A stretch of 64,000 nucleotides of DNA from Sympetrum striolatum (Eukaryota > Arthropoda > Insecta > Odonata > Libellulidae), in NCBI GenBank assembly GCA_947579665.1, contig OX388349.1:23716459-23780458 (forward strand), given 5' to 3'. The position numbers were made by a program, and so were the translations under genes. The notes under the pieces are model-generated. The model worked only from the letters and a program-made list of their open reading frames with translations. It was not told the DNA's origin and ran no database searches. Shown in pieces: positions 1 to 11,660 of this stretch (its first letter is position 1; each line of letters starts with the position of its first letter).

Positions 1-1296
1 ATTTGTGTATTGTTTATTAGGATAATCATGTCTAAGCAGTTTTAAGTTTCAGGTCAATATCACCGGACGAGACTACTTAAGGGTCAATTTTATGAAACAA
101 CATGGATTACTTATGATGTAACAGAAATATCGATATTAACAATATATAAATTTCGTAAATAATCTAAGATAGAATTGTATTCTACCACAAATTCTTTTAA
201 TTTTACAAAAAAACAGTAACACGACGATTTTGTAAAAAATATAAATTTGTGGCAAAAGTTCAATTCTATCTTATATTCTTTCCATTATGGATTACCACAA
301 GAGTTGACCTGATTCTCAGAAGTTTATAAAAAATGTATTCATAATTGCTTCAGACGTTACAGAGATAACTACATCAACCTTAAACATGCGTATGATTGTA
401 TAGATCTCAATACAGCATCAGTCACGTATCTAAGACATTCCTTCACTTCAAACATAACGAACAGCCTTTTGAGATATTCTTGATGATAATACGATCACCT
501 AAATTAAACACAATCAGGGAACAATAGCGTCCCCATACGATGAAAACCCAACGTAAAAAGCGACCGTAAAGGCAACGAGGTCATCCATAACACACCGATT
601 AAATAAGACGGCCGATCAAACAGAAAATGACACAATCTCCACTCTCGATCTCACGTCAGATTAATTTCATTTTAGCGGCGAAAGTGAAGACACTAATAGT
701 GCATCAAAGGAGAGCAAAGAGAGAATTAAGCGCCGAAGCAAGAATAACCCGCAAAGCGTATCTATTACGGTGTAAGGACGTCAATTGCCGAGTCGTAAAA
801 GAGTCTCTGGTATAATAAAAAGCACGCCGTAGTAACACAAAAGAGAGGGAGCGATTTATCTTAGGTAGGAGGATAAATCATCGCGGCAAGGAAAGGTAGG
901 GATAAGAAGAAAGGAGACCTTGCAAACTCCCGTTATAACAACTACGCGCTCCATTACTGACCTCTCTGTATTGCCAAGGAAACAGGCGAGGGGATAAAAT
1001 GCGAGGGTGAATGGTTTCGCCTTACAGTATAACGTCATGTAGTGGGTGTTTCGAACGAAGAGAATTCTAGAAACTCTTTTAATAAGGTGCAAGGGCGAGT
1101 GGATGAAGGTAAGACGGAGTTGAGATCCTTTGTAAGTAAAGCACGATCTCGGATATCCGAGTCCAGATTGACCGATCTGACTTATTACCAGAAGTCTACT
1201 CATTTATTAAATATTATTATAGCCAATTTCAGTAAAAAATGACTAATAACCCGGAGTCTAATAGTTACAAGTAACTCCTCAAAAACAAAAAATACA
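1..1296. other. Unassigned AT-rich sequence
   Basis: I recognise no gene here. The open frames near 627-815, 856-1203 and 1042-1242 show no known domain and overlap on both strands, so I treat them as chance. Base composition rises somewhat in GC between 530 and 1200. The only clear structure is the hairpin at 164-273. Confidence 0.5.
164..273. repeat. Imperfect inverted repeat, arms about 47 bp
   Basis: The left arm begins TAAGATAGAATTG and the right arm ends CAATTCTATCTTA. Inside, CCACAAAT pairs with ATTTGTGG, and TTTTACAAAA faces TTTTGTAAAA around a short centre near 210-225. The arms carry several mismatches, so this is an old hairpin, possibly a MITE. No clear target-site duplication is visible. 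Confidence 0.55.
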
Positions 1297-1297
1297 A

Positions 1298-1430
1298 AGG
1301 GGAGGACAAAGACAAAATATGTCGGAAGACTTAAAGGGTGGAGTAAACTACCAGGAAGTGAAAGAGATGGCGTTGAACAGGGATTTTGTAATTTTTCTGC
1401 ACATGAACCTACCGAAAGATAAAAAAAAAT
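1298..1430 (+). mobile_element. LINE 3' scrap (reverse-transcriptase ORF C-terminus)
   Basis: Translated from 1319, the DNA reads MSEDLKGGVNYQEVKEMALN, which matches the end of the longer LINE fragment at 59479-59819 (DELKGEVNYKEVKEMALN). The DNA similarity continues past the coding part: GCACATGAACCTACCG here against GCTCATGAACATACCG there. This C-terminal pattern is typical of non-LTR retrotransposon ORF2 proteins of the RTE-like type. Only the last roughly 40 codons and some 3' sequence survive, so it is a 5'-truncated, inactive copy. Confidence 0.7.
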
Positions 1431-2705
1431 TATGTGTGAGACTCCTCAACGATACAAGACCCAAGTAATACAATTTTACTGTTTTCTGTATAAACAATAA
1501 CATACCAGTCAGGTAGCAGATAAACAGAGAAATACATAGCAACCAAACATCATTCTACTTACACTTGAAAAGAAACTGATTCGATATGAACGATCTAACA
1601 ATGTTTAACAAACTATTTTTTTGAAAACACAAAAGTTACAGTAAATTTTATTACACTCTAAAGGATACCAATAATAACAATACTAAGAACAAGAAAGTGT
1701 TTGAACCAATTAAATTTATGCAGAAACATATTACAATGCAAATCATAAATTAAAATTATTCTTAAATGATATACCAGATCACGAATAGGAAATTATTACT
1801 AGGTTAACTAAAGGTAGTTTAAAATAATAATTTCAAATATAGTGGAAAAGTACATACATTATTTCAGATGGAGTAAAGTACTCAAAAATGAGGCCATCAT
1901 TAGGTCATGTTACAAATAACTGTACATAGCCTATTTGATCACTTACGAGAATTAATAATTGGCCATAGATTCGTAATGTATTGATGCACGGATTCAAAGA
2001 ACCTTCACAGTCATAACGTCATAAACTGATCGATTTTTAAAGATAATAGCAACACTAGAAATCAAGGATAACTTCCAGCAGCAGGAATTACAATGCACAG
2101 CCAGATTTATATAAACATATGATTTAATCATTCTTGCACTTGCTCCTGCTAATAGCCGGAAATCGATTATAAGAGTGTTGTTGCTTGAGTCGTGAAACCT
2201 GGTGAAACTTGTGAGTTCTCTCTCCGATATAATTCTGTTCGCATACAAGAATTCGATTCCAACCGATTTTTTTATAAGCGAAAGGACTTATACCCTGAAT
2301 GATTCAGATAATCGTAGCAGTACATAGGAAAAGAATTTCTATTGCTCTACACCGGTGGTTTTAACCAAGGGTGAGAAAAGCTTTCTCGTGGAATGCGAGG
2401 TGCACATGATTTTTTTAGTTCATTATTAAGATGTGGAAATCAAGAAAATGATTCATTGTTGCCCACGTTTTTGTAGATATATTCCATTAGCAACATTATG
2501 TATTATTTCCAAAACATATTTAATTGAACAAAGACGCCATTGTGGAAACAGGCCTATTCTGAGAAGAGGATGAATCGTATTTTTGGTTAAAGCGTCTTTC
2601 AGCCTTTGATTTCGCAGCTACGAAAGACCTGCGTGAGCAAATGTTTACCTTTTCTTAACTTACAGAATAAGGTGGAGCGATAATTGGTGGAACTTCATGG
2701 TGCAC
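1431..2705. other. Unassigned AT-rich sequence
   Basis: No recognisable gene, RNA or repeat. The antisense open frame at 1994-2248 has no recognisable domain. Confidence 0.5.
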
Positions 2706-2925
2706 AAATTTACGAATAAAAACACTTGTAAAATTCCACAATACAAAGTCACAATAAATATGCGTTTACTAGTTTCGGAAAGCCTATGCCATCCTCAGAA
2801 CTAAACCCCTCGCTCAGCTCCTCTATTTAGCTCTGAGGATGGCATAGGCTTGCCGAAACTAGTAAACGCATATTTATTGTGACTTTGTATTGTGGAATTG
2901 TACAAGTGTTTTTATTCATAAATTT
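2706..2925. repeat. Near-perfect palindrome, 96-bp arms, 28-bp loop
   Basis: Arm 1 is 2706-2801 and arm 2 is 2830-2925; I count about four mismatches across 96 bp. Each arm, read outward from the loop, contains CTGAGGATGGCATAGGCTT, then CCGAAAC, then TTATTGTGACTTTG. Arm 2 therefore carries a hammerhead-like core: CTGAGGA, a GGCA/TGCC stem, then GAAAC. The structure could be a foldback MITE or two head-to-head 3' ends of a retroelement. No target duplication is obvious. A transcript would form a long double-stranded hairpin. Confidence 0.8.
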
Positions 2926-5440
2926 TTTCTTAACTTTTTGTTCAATATTTTCTATATTTCGCATCCTAGAGAAAAATAGATACTAGCATTTTGAAAAGTA
3001 ATATAATTTCCTTCAACTTAGTGAAGTTGATACCTCCAGAACTTTCTGATAAACAGCTCTCCAAACATTGCCAATTTTTTCCAAAAAGCGAACAATTTTC
3101 GTATTGTTCATGTAGTTTACCAAATATAGAGACAAGTACTCATCCCAAGGTAATAATACAGTCTATAAATAAACAATACATTTTTAACGTTTAATTTGGA
3201 CTCTAAACCATGCCCATTGGATCAACACATAAAAATAAATTTTTCCATTTATAAAAATCAGAACTATATGACCCATTTTTGCAAGGTCGGTTACATAAAA
3301 TTACTGGGCTTAGAGTGACAGTAGAACACAATATTTCACAAACGTGTTTATTGGAATAAGAAAATTCCGATACGATTACATTGCCACACTGATAGATTAA
3401 TAAACGGAGTTTCCATTGTGATAATAACAAGTTTAGTGATCAAAAACCAATCTGAAAACTAACTCATACTTTTAATCTGACGTAGCTAGTGCATACATTC
3501 TCTAGAGTATTAATACATGCACTAGGAATAATATACGTTTTGACACTGGAGTTCATACTTTTACTGAAACCTTACGTAAAGGTATATATCAACCAGTAAG
3601 TGTATTGACTGCACTTCAAGCTTATTCTGTAACATATTCATCAGACCTGTTCCAAAGGAGAACTGGAGGGTGGACCGTGCATCTGTTATGAGCATCGTCC
3701 ACTCCGAAACTCTTTACAATTAATCCTCGAATCTAAGTTTCGAAACTAATCTGCGAGGGTGTGTGTCAGAGACTATGAGGGAAAATAAGACGGAGGGAAT
3801 CACAATGGAACGCCTTTAGAGGAGGGGGCGAAGGAGGGTGTGATCGATGGTACGCTCCCTCTCGTACACGAGGTCTCGAACACCGAGATTAAGACGTCCG
3901 CGAGAAGAATGCCGCTTGGGGAAGCCGCGAAAAACATTGATTCTGTCGAATGCATCCGGTCTTACACTGCAAAGTGGCGAAGTGAAACAATTAATTGCGA
4001 AAACAGTAGCGGTAAATAATCTGAGAGCTCATATAGAAAAAAATGCATAAAAACGGAAATTATATTTACAATTCTTTTTGGAAGATTGGACAAAGAAGAA
4101 ATTCGCGAATAATTTTCCTTAAATACGAACACAATAAGGTTATAATCAATCATTCTGACCCCTTACTTCGTGGAAAGACATCATAAAATAAAGAAAAACA
4201 CTTTGTAATTTCCACAAATAATGCTGACAAGAACCTTAAAGCATGAGCACAATGAAAAGTCAAGCTGATTGTTTTAAAACGGAGTTTTTCTTAACAATGG
4301 AGAAAACGAAAGATTACTACTGGAGATATTCGCTATTTCAGATCCTTTGATTATTACGATGCTAGAACAATAGTGTTCAAACGAAACTCAAACCATTTGA
4401 AGTCTAAAGACTTCTCTACAACGACAACATCGTAAATCAATCATGACAAACGAAAAAGAATGGAGAGAAGCATTTGATGACGGGCATCATTAACACACTA
4501 AAAATGGAAAAAAAGTTAGTGAAAGTTATCAAAATATATAGGAAATGTATTTGGTAGCGACACTCATTTAGATCGCACGCGAGGTTGAAATATTAGAAAA
4601 AAGATTGGAATTGCATCGACGAAGGATAACGAGGGTGACGAGGGATCTTGAGCAAAACACATGGGGAGAGAAACTATTCTTGGGTGTAATTTACTATGTG
4701 AGCAAGTATTCTGTTACGATAATGAATAACTATAATTTAAGAACCAAATTATCTACAAAGAGGGAAAATCATTGAAATAAGTTATACGATTCCCCATAGA
4801 AGTTGAGTTTCTAACAGCTTCCCTCTAAGAAAATTTACGAATGAAATGAGTTTTCAAGAAACACTATGATCATTACACTATGTACTAACGCATGCATGCC
4901 TTTCGAGCTATTCTACTTTCTAAGTAAGCAATAAAATACTTTGTCACTTCACAGTTTTCCACCATACTTCCCAATTTCTTTACTTCCATTGATTAAGGGG
5001 TTTGGACAGTTGCGAAATGAAAAAGCATACATATTAATTGAAGTAACATGAAAGAGAACAAACATGAATCCGTTGAGCTCTCCGAGAGTAATCACTTCAA
5101 ATGCTTAATTCGTACAGATTTTTGAAAACCCCACTTCCGAGCGCAAGCCGAGGACTTTCAACCTGTAAAACACGCCCAAAATTATCCCCACTCCACGGAA
5201 GAGCCCACAAAGAGCACCTCGCGAAATTTCGCACCTGCAAGCCGAACGGGCAACGATAAAAAACACTATCACCTCGGAAACATACGCCACTGTGTAAATC
5301 CTGAATAGGGAAATAATCATCGTCTCCAAGGTTATCTCCGCAGGAAAAAAATTAACGCAGTCAGTCCTTCCCTGAAGTGTGGCAGCTTTAATGATGACGC
5401 AAACAAAAAATATATAATCCTTTTCAAACGGCGAGGCACA
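2926..5440. other. Unassigned sequence
   Basis: No gene recognised. The open frames at 2991-3194, 3203-3430 and 3847-4050 have no family signature. A slightly GC-richer stretch occurs at about 3640-3960. The rest is AT-rich and looks non-coding. Confidence 0.5.
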
Positions 5441-5449
5441 GTCGAACAA

Positions 5450-5960
5450 GCAGATGCCACCTCAACGAGCATCGGCTGGTCCTCGAGGTTGGAAAAAATA
5501 CCGCGTGAAAAAGACCTACAACGAATGGAATACAAACAAGAGGCTGGGGGCACCTCCGGGGGCTTCAAGGGGGCAGAGGATGGGACAAAAAGGGCGGCGG
5601 CCGCGGAGGAGGACTGCTTTTCTTCGAGCCGCCAATTAGCGAGGGTACCACAGGGTTGCGTTCTCGGTCCTCCCCACTTTCCGCGACTAGAGAAACTGAA
5701 GGGATGAACGAGGAAATGGTCGGGGAAAAGGGAGACGGGTTTGCATTTTTTCCATTCGGCGCGAAAGAGTGGGAGGATGAGGTTTTTGCGGTATTAGGCG
5801 TCGTCGGTACGCAAATACATTCTCCGGCCTCTCTCTTTTTTACTTGATGACACTCCAATTAAGCCCCGCGATGGCAACTAGCCGTGAGGTCGATCTCCGG
5901 CGGTGGTGTCTCCTTGCTTGAGGAACAAGGGTGCCGGACGGTGGCTTCTGAAAGAAATCG
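5450..5960. other. GC/CpG-rich island without a recognisable gene
   Basis: This stretch is clearly richer in G+C and CpG than its surroundings and contains GGCGGCGGCCGCGG near 5595. Several short frames overlap on both strands (5454-5639, 5489-5707, 5565-5858, 5656-5847), as expected of GC-rich DNA lacking stop codons by chance, and none shows a domain. It could be a promoter or enhancer-type island, or 5' UTR. That is inference from composition only. Confidence 0.35.
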
Positions 5961-7712
5961 ATCGTTTTGAGACTAAGCATTTTTCAAATCCTTAACGACG
6001 CAATTACTGCTTTTCATTGCGAATGCCAATGTTTTAATTACTCCGTGAGAGCAATTTCCGGCCTTTCCTCTGTATGAATTACGCGAAAATTCCCACTCTT
6101 TGCAGAAAGAGCTTGCTTTGAAAGACAAAGAATCTCATTACCACTACTTTCAAATTAAGGAAATATCGTAGTAGAAATACAATTTTTTCCAGCGATCGAA
6201 ATAAATAGAGCATACATAGAAATGGTCTTGAGAACTTGATTATATGTTTGGGGAGTTAATCATTCATGCATCTAAAGCAGAGGTATGTAGCTGTTAATCC
6301 ACGACGTACTTATTTGGCGAAAGCAGAGTGGTCTGTTTTAGAATTCTTATCATAGTGCATCGTACAAGAAGAACGGTTTGAAAACATTTGTTATTACAAT
6401 TATAATTCGTAACATAACAACGACAATATTCATTCTAATCTCACTGTTATCAAGTTGACAAATGTAACTGTAGCCTTTCCAAGCTAAGTGTAATATATAG
6501 CCTACAGTAGTTTAAGACTACTGCTATTAGCTTAGAATAAATAAAATTTGATAACATGTAGAGAAAATGGATAGGAAGTATTGGTCTGAAGAATTGCCTC
6601 TCATAAGATCGTAAGGAGTTTGTAAACAAATTTTCAGTCGAATTAGTCACCGTCATTTTGGTTATAAAATAATATGAACAATCCTGACTAATAATTTGAT
6701 GTATTATGTCAATATTCACAGCAAATATTTAATTTCCAAGAAATATCATAGTAATTTACGTCCATAAAACAATTGTCTATGTTGTAGGATAAGTTTACGT
6801 ACACTTAGTGTCTTATGTAAAAGATATACATCGTAGTAGAATTCGTTTTAAATATTCATTCTTTCCGAGAACAATACGTTCTACCAACGAACTAAAGAAT
6901 TAGTAACACCGAGAGTTTGGTGCTTACACCCCCTACCATACACCGAAAGGCGGCTTTAAGGCATAAATGTAGATGAGAAACTGCAAGTGTTATTTAGAAC
7001 AAAACGCCAAATCTGCTCTTTAAAGCAGTCGGAGACAACATTTCTGAGCATTAAATTTTTTGACGCCTTAAAAATAAGAGAGCCCACGCAATTTTTGGTG
7101 GACACAAAAGCATACACCTGCTAACTTTGATGTACTCGGAGGATAAAAGATTATCTCGCTGACATTTGGAGAGACGCCTTTCGCTATAGTGTATCTCTTT
7201 TAATGTCACCAAAGCGGAAAATATTTTGGACATAAATAACATCAACGGCTTTCATTAAATCTGCGAAGTCGGGTTCCGCAATACCACGAAATAAAACTTG
7301 ATTTTCCTTAAAAGCATCACAACTCTAATGTAACATATCTAACATGAGCACGATTATCCAGCTTGATAACGATGAGGAAATTCATTCAGATTCATCTCAC
7401 AAACCGGTCATGTTTTCAGAATGACATCCTTCTGCTAGTTTAGAGGATCATATCGAATCCCATAATACGATCAATATGAAATATATTAACTTTATGAAAA
7501 AGAACTTATCACAGCAGTTAAACGAAATCATTCGCAAAAAATCTCTAACGAGAGATAAATTTCGATATAAATAGAAAGAGATAAATAACAGAAACAAAGA
7601 AGAGAAAAAAATATAAACGTAAATTCGACAACCTGAAAGATTACCTTTATGCGTCGTAACTGGTCATATTCTTCTAATTTGTATGTTTTGAAGTTTGCTT
7701 AGTTCAAAGGAA
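5961..7712. other. Unassigned AT-rich sequence
   Basis: No gene or repeat recognised. The antisense frames at 6450-6719 and 7051-7245 show no domain. Confidence 0.5.
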
Positions 7713-7862
7713 AGGGTAAAGGGTAAATTGCACATATGGACGTGCACCCAGGAAAAACGGACTTGAAAAAAATCTGACTAGGCCGGGAAACGAACCCGGG
7801 ATCTTCCGGGTTCGTTTCCCGGCCCAGTCAGACTTTTTTCAAGTCCGTTTTTCCTTGGGATT
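7713..7862 (+). mobile_element. tRNA-type SINE (family 2) with snap-back inverted 3' half
   Basis: The 5' part (GTGCACCCAGG near 7743) and the 3' part (CCGGGTTCGTTTCCCGG, then CAGACTTTTTTCAAGTCCG) match the SINE copy at 44073-44173. Between them lies an inverted copy of the 3' part, so positions 7750-7799 and 7806-7857 form arms of about 50 bp with two mismatches around a GATCTT loop. GGTTCG within the arm is a B-box-like Pol III promoter element. The inverted block suggests a template switch during reverse transcription. The 10974-11055 copy has the same inverted join. Confidence 0.7.
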
Positions 7863-8465
7863 TTTTGCTAAGTTCGTTCAATATAAATAAAATACAATTT
7901 CCCAAAATAAAAGTGTTTCTCGTTTAATTTGATAAAATATAAGTGACTGGAACTTTGAAAAGCAGTAGGATCTCTGAAAAAAATTGGCAAAGAAAACTCA
8001 ACGGTGATGTACTGAACGAATAAAAGAGAGAAACTTTCTTTAATTTGCAACAAAATGGATGTCGTGGAATGATAAAGTTGTCAAAACTCTTATAAAATAT
8101 GAACTGGCGAGGTGGCCCTAGGTGCAAACATCAGGTGTACGAACAGCTAAATTAGTAGTTATTATCCCGCATCGTTCGTGGCAAGGATGAATTTTAAAAA
8201 AGACTCGTTGTAGCATCTATTTCTACTATTTTGCACTCATTATCAAGTCAGCAGAAGAAGCAGGAGGCATGATACCGACTACATCTTACAGAAACATACT
8301 TTCGTACTTCTTCCTCCCCCATTTTGCAAGCTGCCCTCGCTTTACCCCCATTGACCCTCAGACCTACACCATCTTAACCACTCCCCTCTCCATAATCACT
8401 CCTCCTAATCCCCCACTTGCAGCTTCCCCTACTTGACCATACACTGTTTGATGTTTTCTGGATTT
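7863..8465. other. Unassigned sequence
   Basis: No gene recognised. A pyrimidine-rich stretch at about 8310-8440 on the + strand is the only compositional oddity. Confidence 0.45.
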
Positions 8466-8516
8466 GTTTGAGACCTGATGATAGCATGACCTGCTGAAAC
8501 TGGCAGTGTCTCAAAC
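8466..8516 (+). ncRNA. Hammerhead-ribozyme-like fold (probably decayed)
   Basis: The core elements appear in order. CTGATGA is at 8475-8481, a 4-bp stem AGCA (8483-8486) pairs with TGCT (8492-8495), and GAAAC is at 8496-8500. The outer stem is perfect over 9 bp: GTTTGAGAC (8466-8474) with GTCTCAAAC (8508-8516). A tiny third stem can form as A-C-T / A-G-T around GGC. Two features depart from the hammerhead consensus: an extra T follows CTGATGA, and no unpaired nucleotide remains at the expected cleavage site between T507 and G508. It is probably inactive if it is a hammerhead. Such ribozymes are known in Penelope-like and other retroelements; I see no such ORF here. Confidence 0.4.
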
Positions 8517-8956
8517 TTGACTGACTCGGTCGTGCAAGATCTAACGAGGTGAAGAGTACACAACCAACTCCGCACGACTGAAGCGTGCACTCAATTTTCA
8601 AGTATATAATAGTCTCCACTAAGATCCCAGAGGAGTGTAAGCATTCCCATACGAAGTGCACGTAAAGTTAATCGTCTCTATTTAAACTGCAAACTGATCG
8701 TTATTCGCACTAAGCAAATCGAATTTATCGAAAAAGAATTGTTATAATGAGCTCAATACAAGTTTGATAGAAACAGCTCTACGACGATTCATATGATTAA
8801 ATATAGATTTCGGCAACAAATTATAAGAGCTTTGATAAGAGATTGGGATTTTCACAGAAAACCTTCTTATTAGTTACTTGGCACGTTGAATTAAGCAAAG
8901 ATGAAAGATATTAATTTATATTCTGAGCTAAGAGGACCAATACATTTAATATACTA

Positions 8957-9088
8957 GGCTCCCGGATAGTCATGTGGACAGCGCGTTTGCCTTTGGTGAA
9001 AGCGGTCCCGGGTTCGAATCCCGGTGGGAGCCAATGTGCGAAATGACCTAAGCAGTCGAAGCACTTTTAGCAATACTACTACTACTAC
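8957..9088 (+). mobile_element. tRNA-derived SINE (family 1), complete copy
   Basis: The first 76 nt resemble a tRNA: a perfect 7-bp acceptor stem GGCTCCC/GGGAGCC and a T-arm with B box GGTTCGAATCC. They are followed by a tRNA-unrelated part (GTGCGAAATGACC, CGAAGCACTTTTA) and a (TAC)n tail. A perfect 14-bp target duplication, CATTTAATATACTA, flanks it at 8943-8956 and 9089-9102. The tRNA part resembles tRNA-Pro (TTTGG in the anticodon region, GGTCCCGGGTTC), but that ancestry is inference. The repeated body and the duplication show a SINE rather than a working tRNA gene. The clean duplication suggests a fairly recent insertion, mobilised by a LINE with a matching 3' end. Confidence 0.92.
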
Positions 9089-9168
9089 CATTTAATATAC
9101 TACTCTCTTACCCGCTGGGAATTCATGGGTAGCTACTTCAGCTTGTTAAATATACATATAAGCATAAT

Positions 9169-9261
9169 TATGTTGGTCTTCTACATATATAAACATATTT
9201 TTGTTGGTCTTCGACATATATAAACATATTTTTGTTGATCTTATACATATATAAACATGTA
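9169..9261. repeat. Three tandem 31-bp units
   Basis: Three head-to-tail units of 31 bp occur at 9169-9199, 9200-9230 and 9231-9261. Each contains GTTGGTCTT or a close variant followed by ACATATATAAACAT. It is a short minisatellite; the short frame starting at 9232 begins inside it. Confidence 0.85.
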
Positions 9262-9479
9262 AAACCAACAATCTTACATGGACTAGGTTATTTTAAAAGC
9301 GTAAATCTTACGTACCTATGCGAAGGTCTACATCACATAGGTAGTAATCACTATAAAACTGCCATTACGAAACCATCGCTAAGCAATCATCGCCATTGGT
9401 ACCGGAATCACGGACACAAAAGGTGGCATTTAAAAAACAAAAAACAGGGATAAAACCCGAAATGCGCGATACCCTCAAT

Positions 9480-9960
9480 TAAAGCCCGCCAAATTAGCTT
9501 CCCCCGAAGATGACAAACGACCGAAAAGACGACCAGAAAATCCGCGCTAAGAACAAAAAAGGGGGAATTTGTCATCGATCGGCAGCCACTTGTGGTGTTT
9601 TCCTAAGGACTCCCTCCGCCGACAATTCCGCCCAGACGCGAGCGTCACCACCGCCTACGCTTCACCGAGAGCCACTCGGGATTTCTGACTCACTGAGGGG
9701 AGGCTTTGGAGAGAAAAACCTGAAAAGCTCTTTCCGACGAAAAGGACTCGCCCCGGAAAATAAACTACTCCTTCGCGTACCCTTAAAAACCTTTCCCGCA
9801 ATGCCTACGCACTTCCCCGCGAAGCAATGTTTTGCCGGTCACCTGATACTGTGATCGCGCTCGTGCTTCGCCTCGCCACTCGCCGACATTCGCGTGTTCG
9901 CCTCACAACGCGAGTGACTGTTATCACCCTCGCCGAGTGTTTGGTTCACAAAGTCGAGGG
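9480..9960. other. GC-richer island without a recognisable gene
   Basis: Composition rises in G+C and CpG here. A 114-codon frame at 9510-9854 starts with ATG but shows no domain I recognise and may exist only because of the composition. A CG-rich block at 9855-9950 (CTTCGCCTCGCCACTCGCC) recurs in diverged form at about 10065-10160 just before the tandem element, and a related stretch lies at about 16440-16540 just after it. Confidence 0.35.
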
Positions 9961-10973
9961 AATTAACGAGGCTACAAATAAATATGTACAAACATATTTA
10001 CCGTAACTCATCATGCAAATCGACTCCAAAATTGTATGGATGTGATGATACTGCATCTACACATTGGCACTCGTCCTTCGCCTCGTCATTCGCCGATACT
10101 CGCAATTGTCATTCGCATGTTCGTCTTCACACTGAAATTATCCTTTTCACACAATCCAAGTGTTTGATTCGTTATGCTGGTACTTATAACCTTATTATGG
10201 TTAAAAGTCTTATTTATTTACTAGCGGAGTGCCCGTTGATTCTCAACGGAAAAATGAATGTAAATCGGAAGTAATGAAATTTACATATGAAAAAATTTAG
10301 ATATGAGAACTCTTAAATTTATGAAAAAACAATACTTCTCTTCATCCTAAGTGACTTACGAAATCACAAAAACAACTACACAATTGTAAATCACAGAATA
10401 AACTAATGCACCAGTCGCTACAACAAATAGAGAAAACCACTGAGTACCAAATGAATGGAGACGAAATCACAAAAATAGCCACACAAATCTTGTAAACCAC
10501 AAACGAAAACGAATGAACCAGTCGCTTAGCACGTCCAATATGTCCGTTAGACAGCGAATCAGTGAAATCATCGAAACTATCAAATAAACGAATTAACAAA
10601 TAAACGCCGCAAACGAATTACGATGTATAGCAGTTAATCTAATTAGAACTCGTCCTTTTATGAATTAACACCTATTATCCTTAAGATGGCGTCGGCCGTT
10701 TTCTTAATTTAATTACTTAACACTTAATAAATGACCCTCTGCTGTTTTATTAACTGTATGAATTGTGTAGAAAATTTTTATCCTATTGATAATGTAAGCG
10801 GCGCATCTGTTTAATTATATCGCAATAATAATTTGACCTTTATGTTGCAAAATCAGAGTGAACTCTTACCTCTTCTCTTGAATAGGATTTAATTTAATTT
10901 CAATGTTTTCAGATACCGTTGACGAAAAATATTGTCTTCCGATATTTTTATAAACGTGGAATGAGGAGGAGGT

Positions 10974-11055
10974 GGAATTTTCAAGACCGTTTTTCCTTGG
11001 GAATTTTCCTTGGTGCACGCCTTTATGTGAAAAGTCACCTTAACCCTTTCCTTAT
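10974..11055 (-). mobile_element. Family 2 SINE fragment with inverted join
   Basis: Read on the minus strand, it has the family 2 5' part (AAGGGTTAAGGTGAC, GGCGTGCACC) followed by TTCCCAAGGAAAAACGGTCT, which is the inverted 3' end of the family. The same join occurs in the 7713-7862 copy. It lies where copy 2 of the surrounding element has a different stretch of about 225 bp (14157-14380), so it inserted into, or was exchanged with, that part. Confidence 0.6.
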
Positions 11056-11660
11056 TCAAAGATGATATTTTCATGTATAGAGTAATATATCTGAAAAAAG
11101 TTACCGAGTTTAATATTGGACTGAAGGAAAACCATATACCAGCAATACTTCATTCTAGAGGGAATTTCTATAGTATATGTAACTGAAAATGAGAAGTAAA
11201 TTAACGAAAAAGACTTCAAAAGTGAAATATTTTGTTAGAGGTCATACTTCGAAATGATGCTTATTCGACTAAATTCTTATTCAGTTTATCCAATTTGTCC
11301 TTGCCTAGACATACAATCTTTTAGTTACAGCAGTGAAAATAATACATGTATATTTTATCTCTTTCGATACTTGTCTAGAGTCCGTAAAATGAATACTACT
11401 TTGATTTTTTGGAATAATTAAATCCTGCAACATACAACATACATATTTAGTCGTATTTATAATGATAATATTTGAGCAGCCAGCATAGAACCGAAGCATA
11501 AAAATAAAGGACAGCCGCCCATAATCTGAGAGAGGTGTTCCATATTTTATAGTCTAAAAAACTTAATAACGTAACGGCAATGGTTTAACACGAACATTTA
11601 AACATATTATTTAAGATATAACAAAATACCAATATGTATGATTATCACATTCAAGAAAAG

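Noticed and set aside
8957..9032. A functional tRNA gene with a perfect acceptor stem
   Set aside because: The same sequence recurs with a shared non-tRNA body, tail and target duplications, so it is a SINE head.
9510..9854. 114-codon frame as a host gene
   Set aside because: No domain, no splice support, and it lies in a composition-driven stop-poor island.
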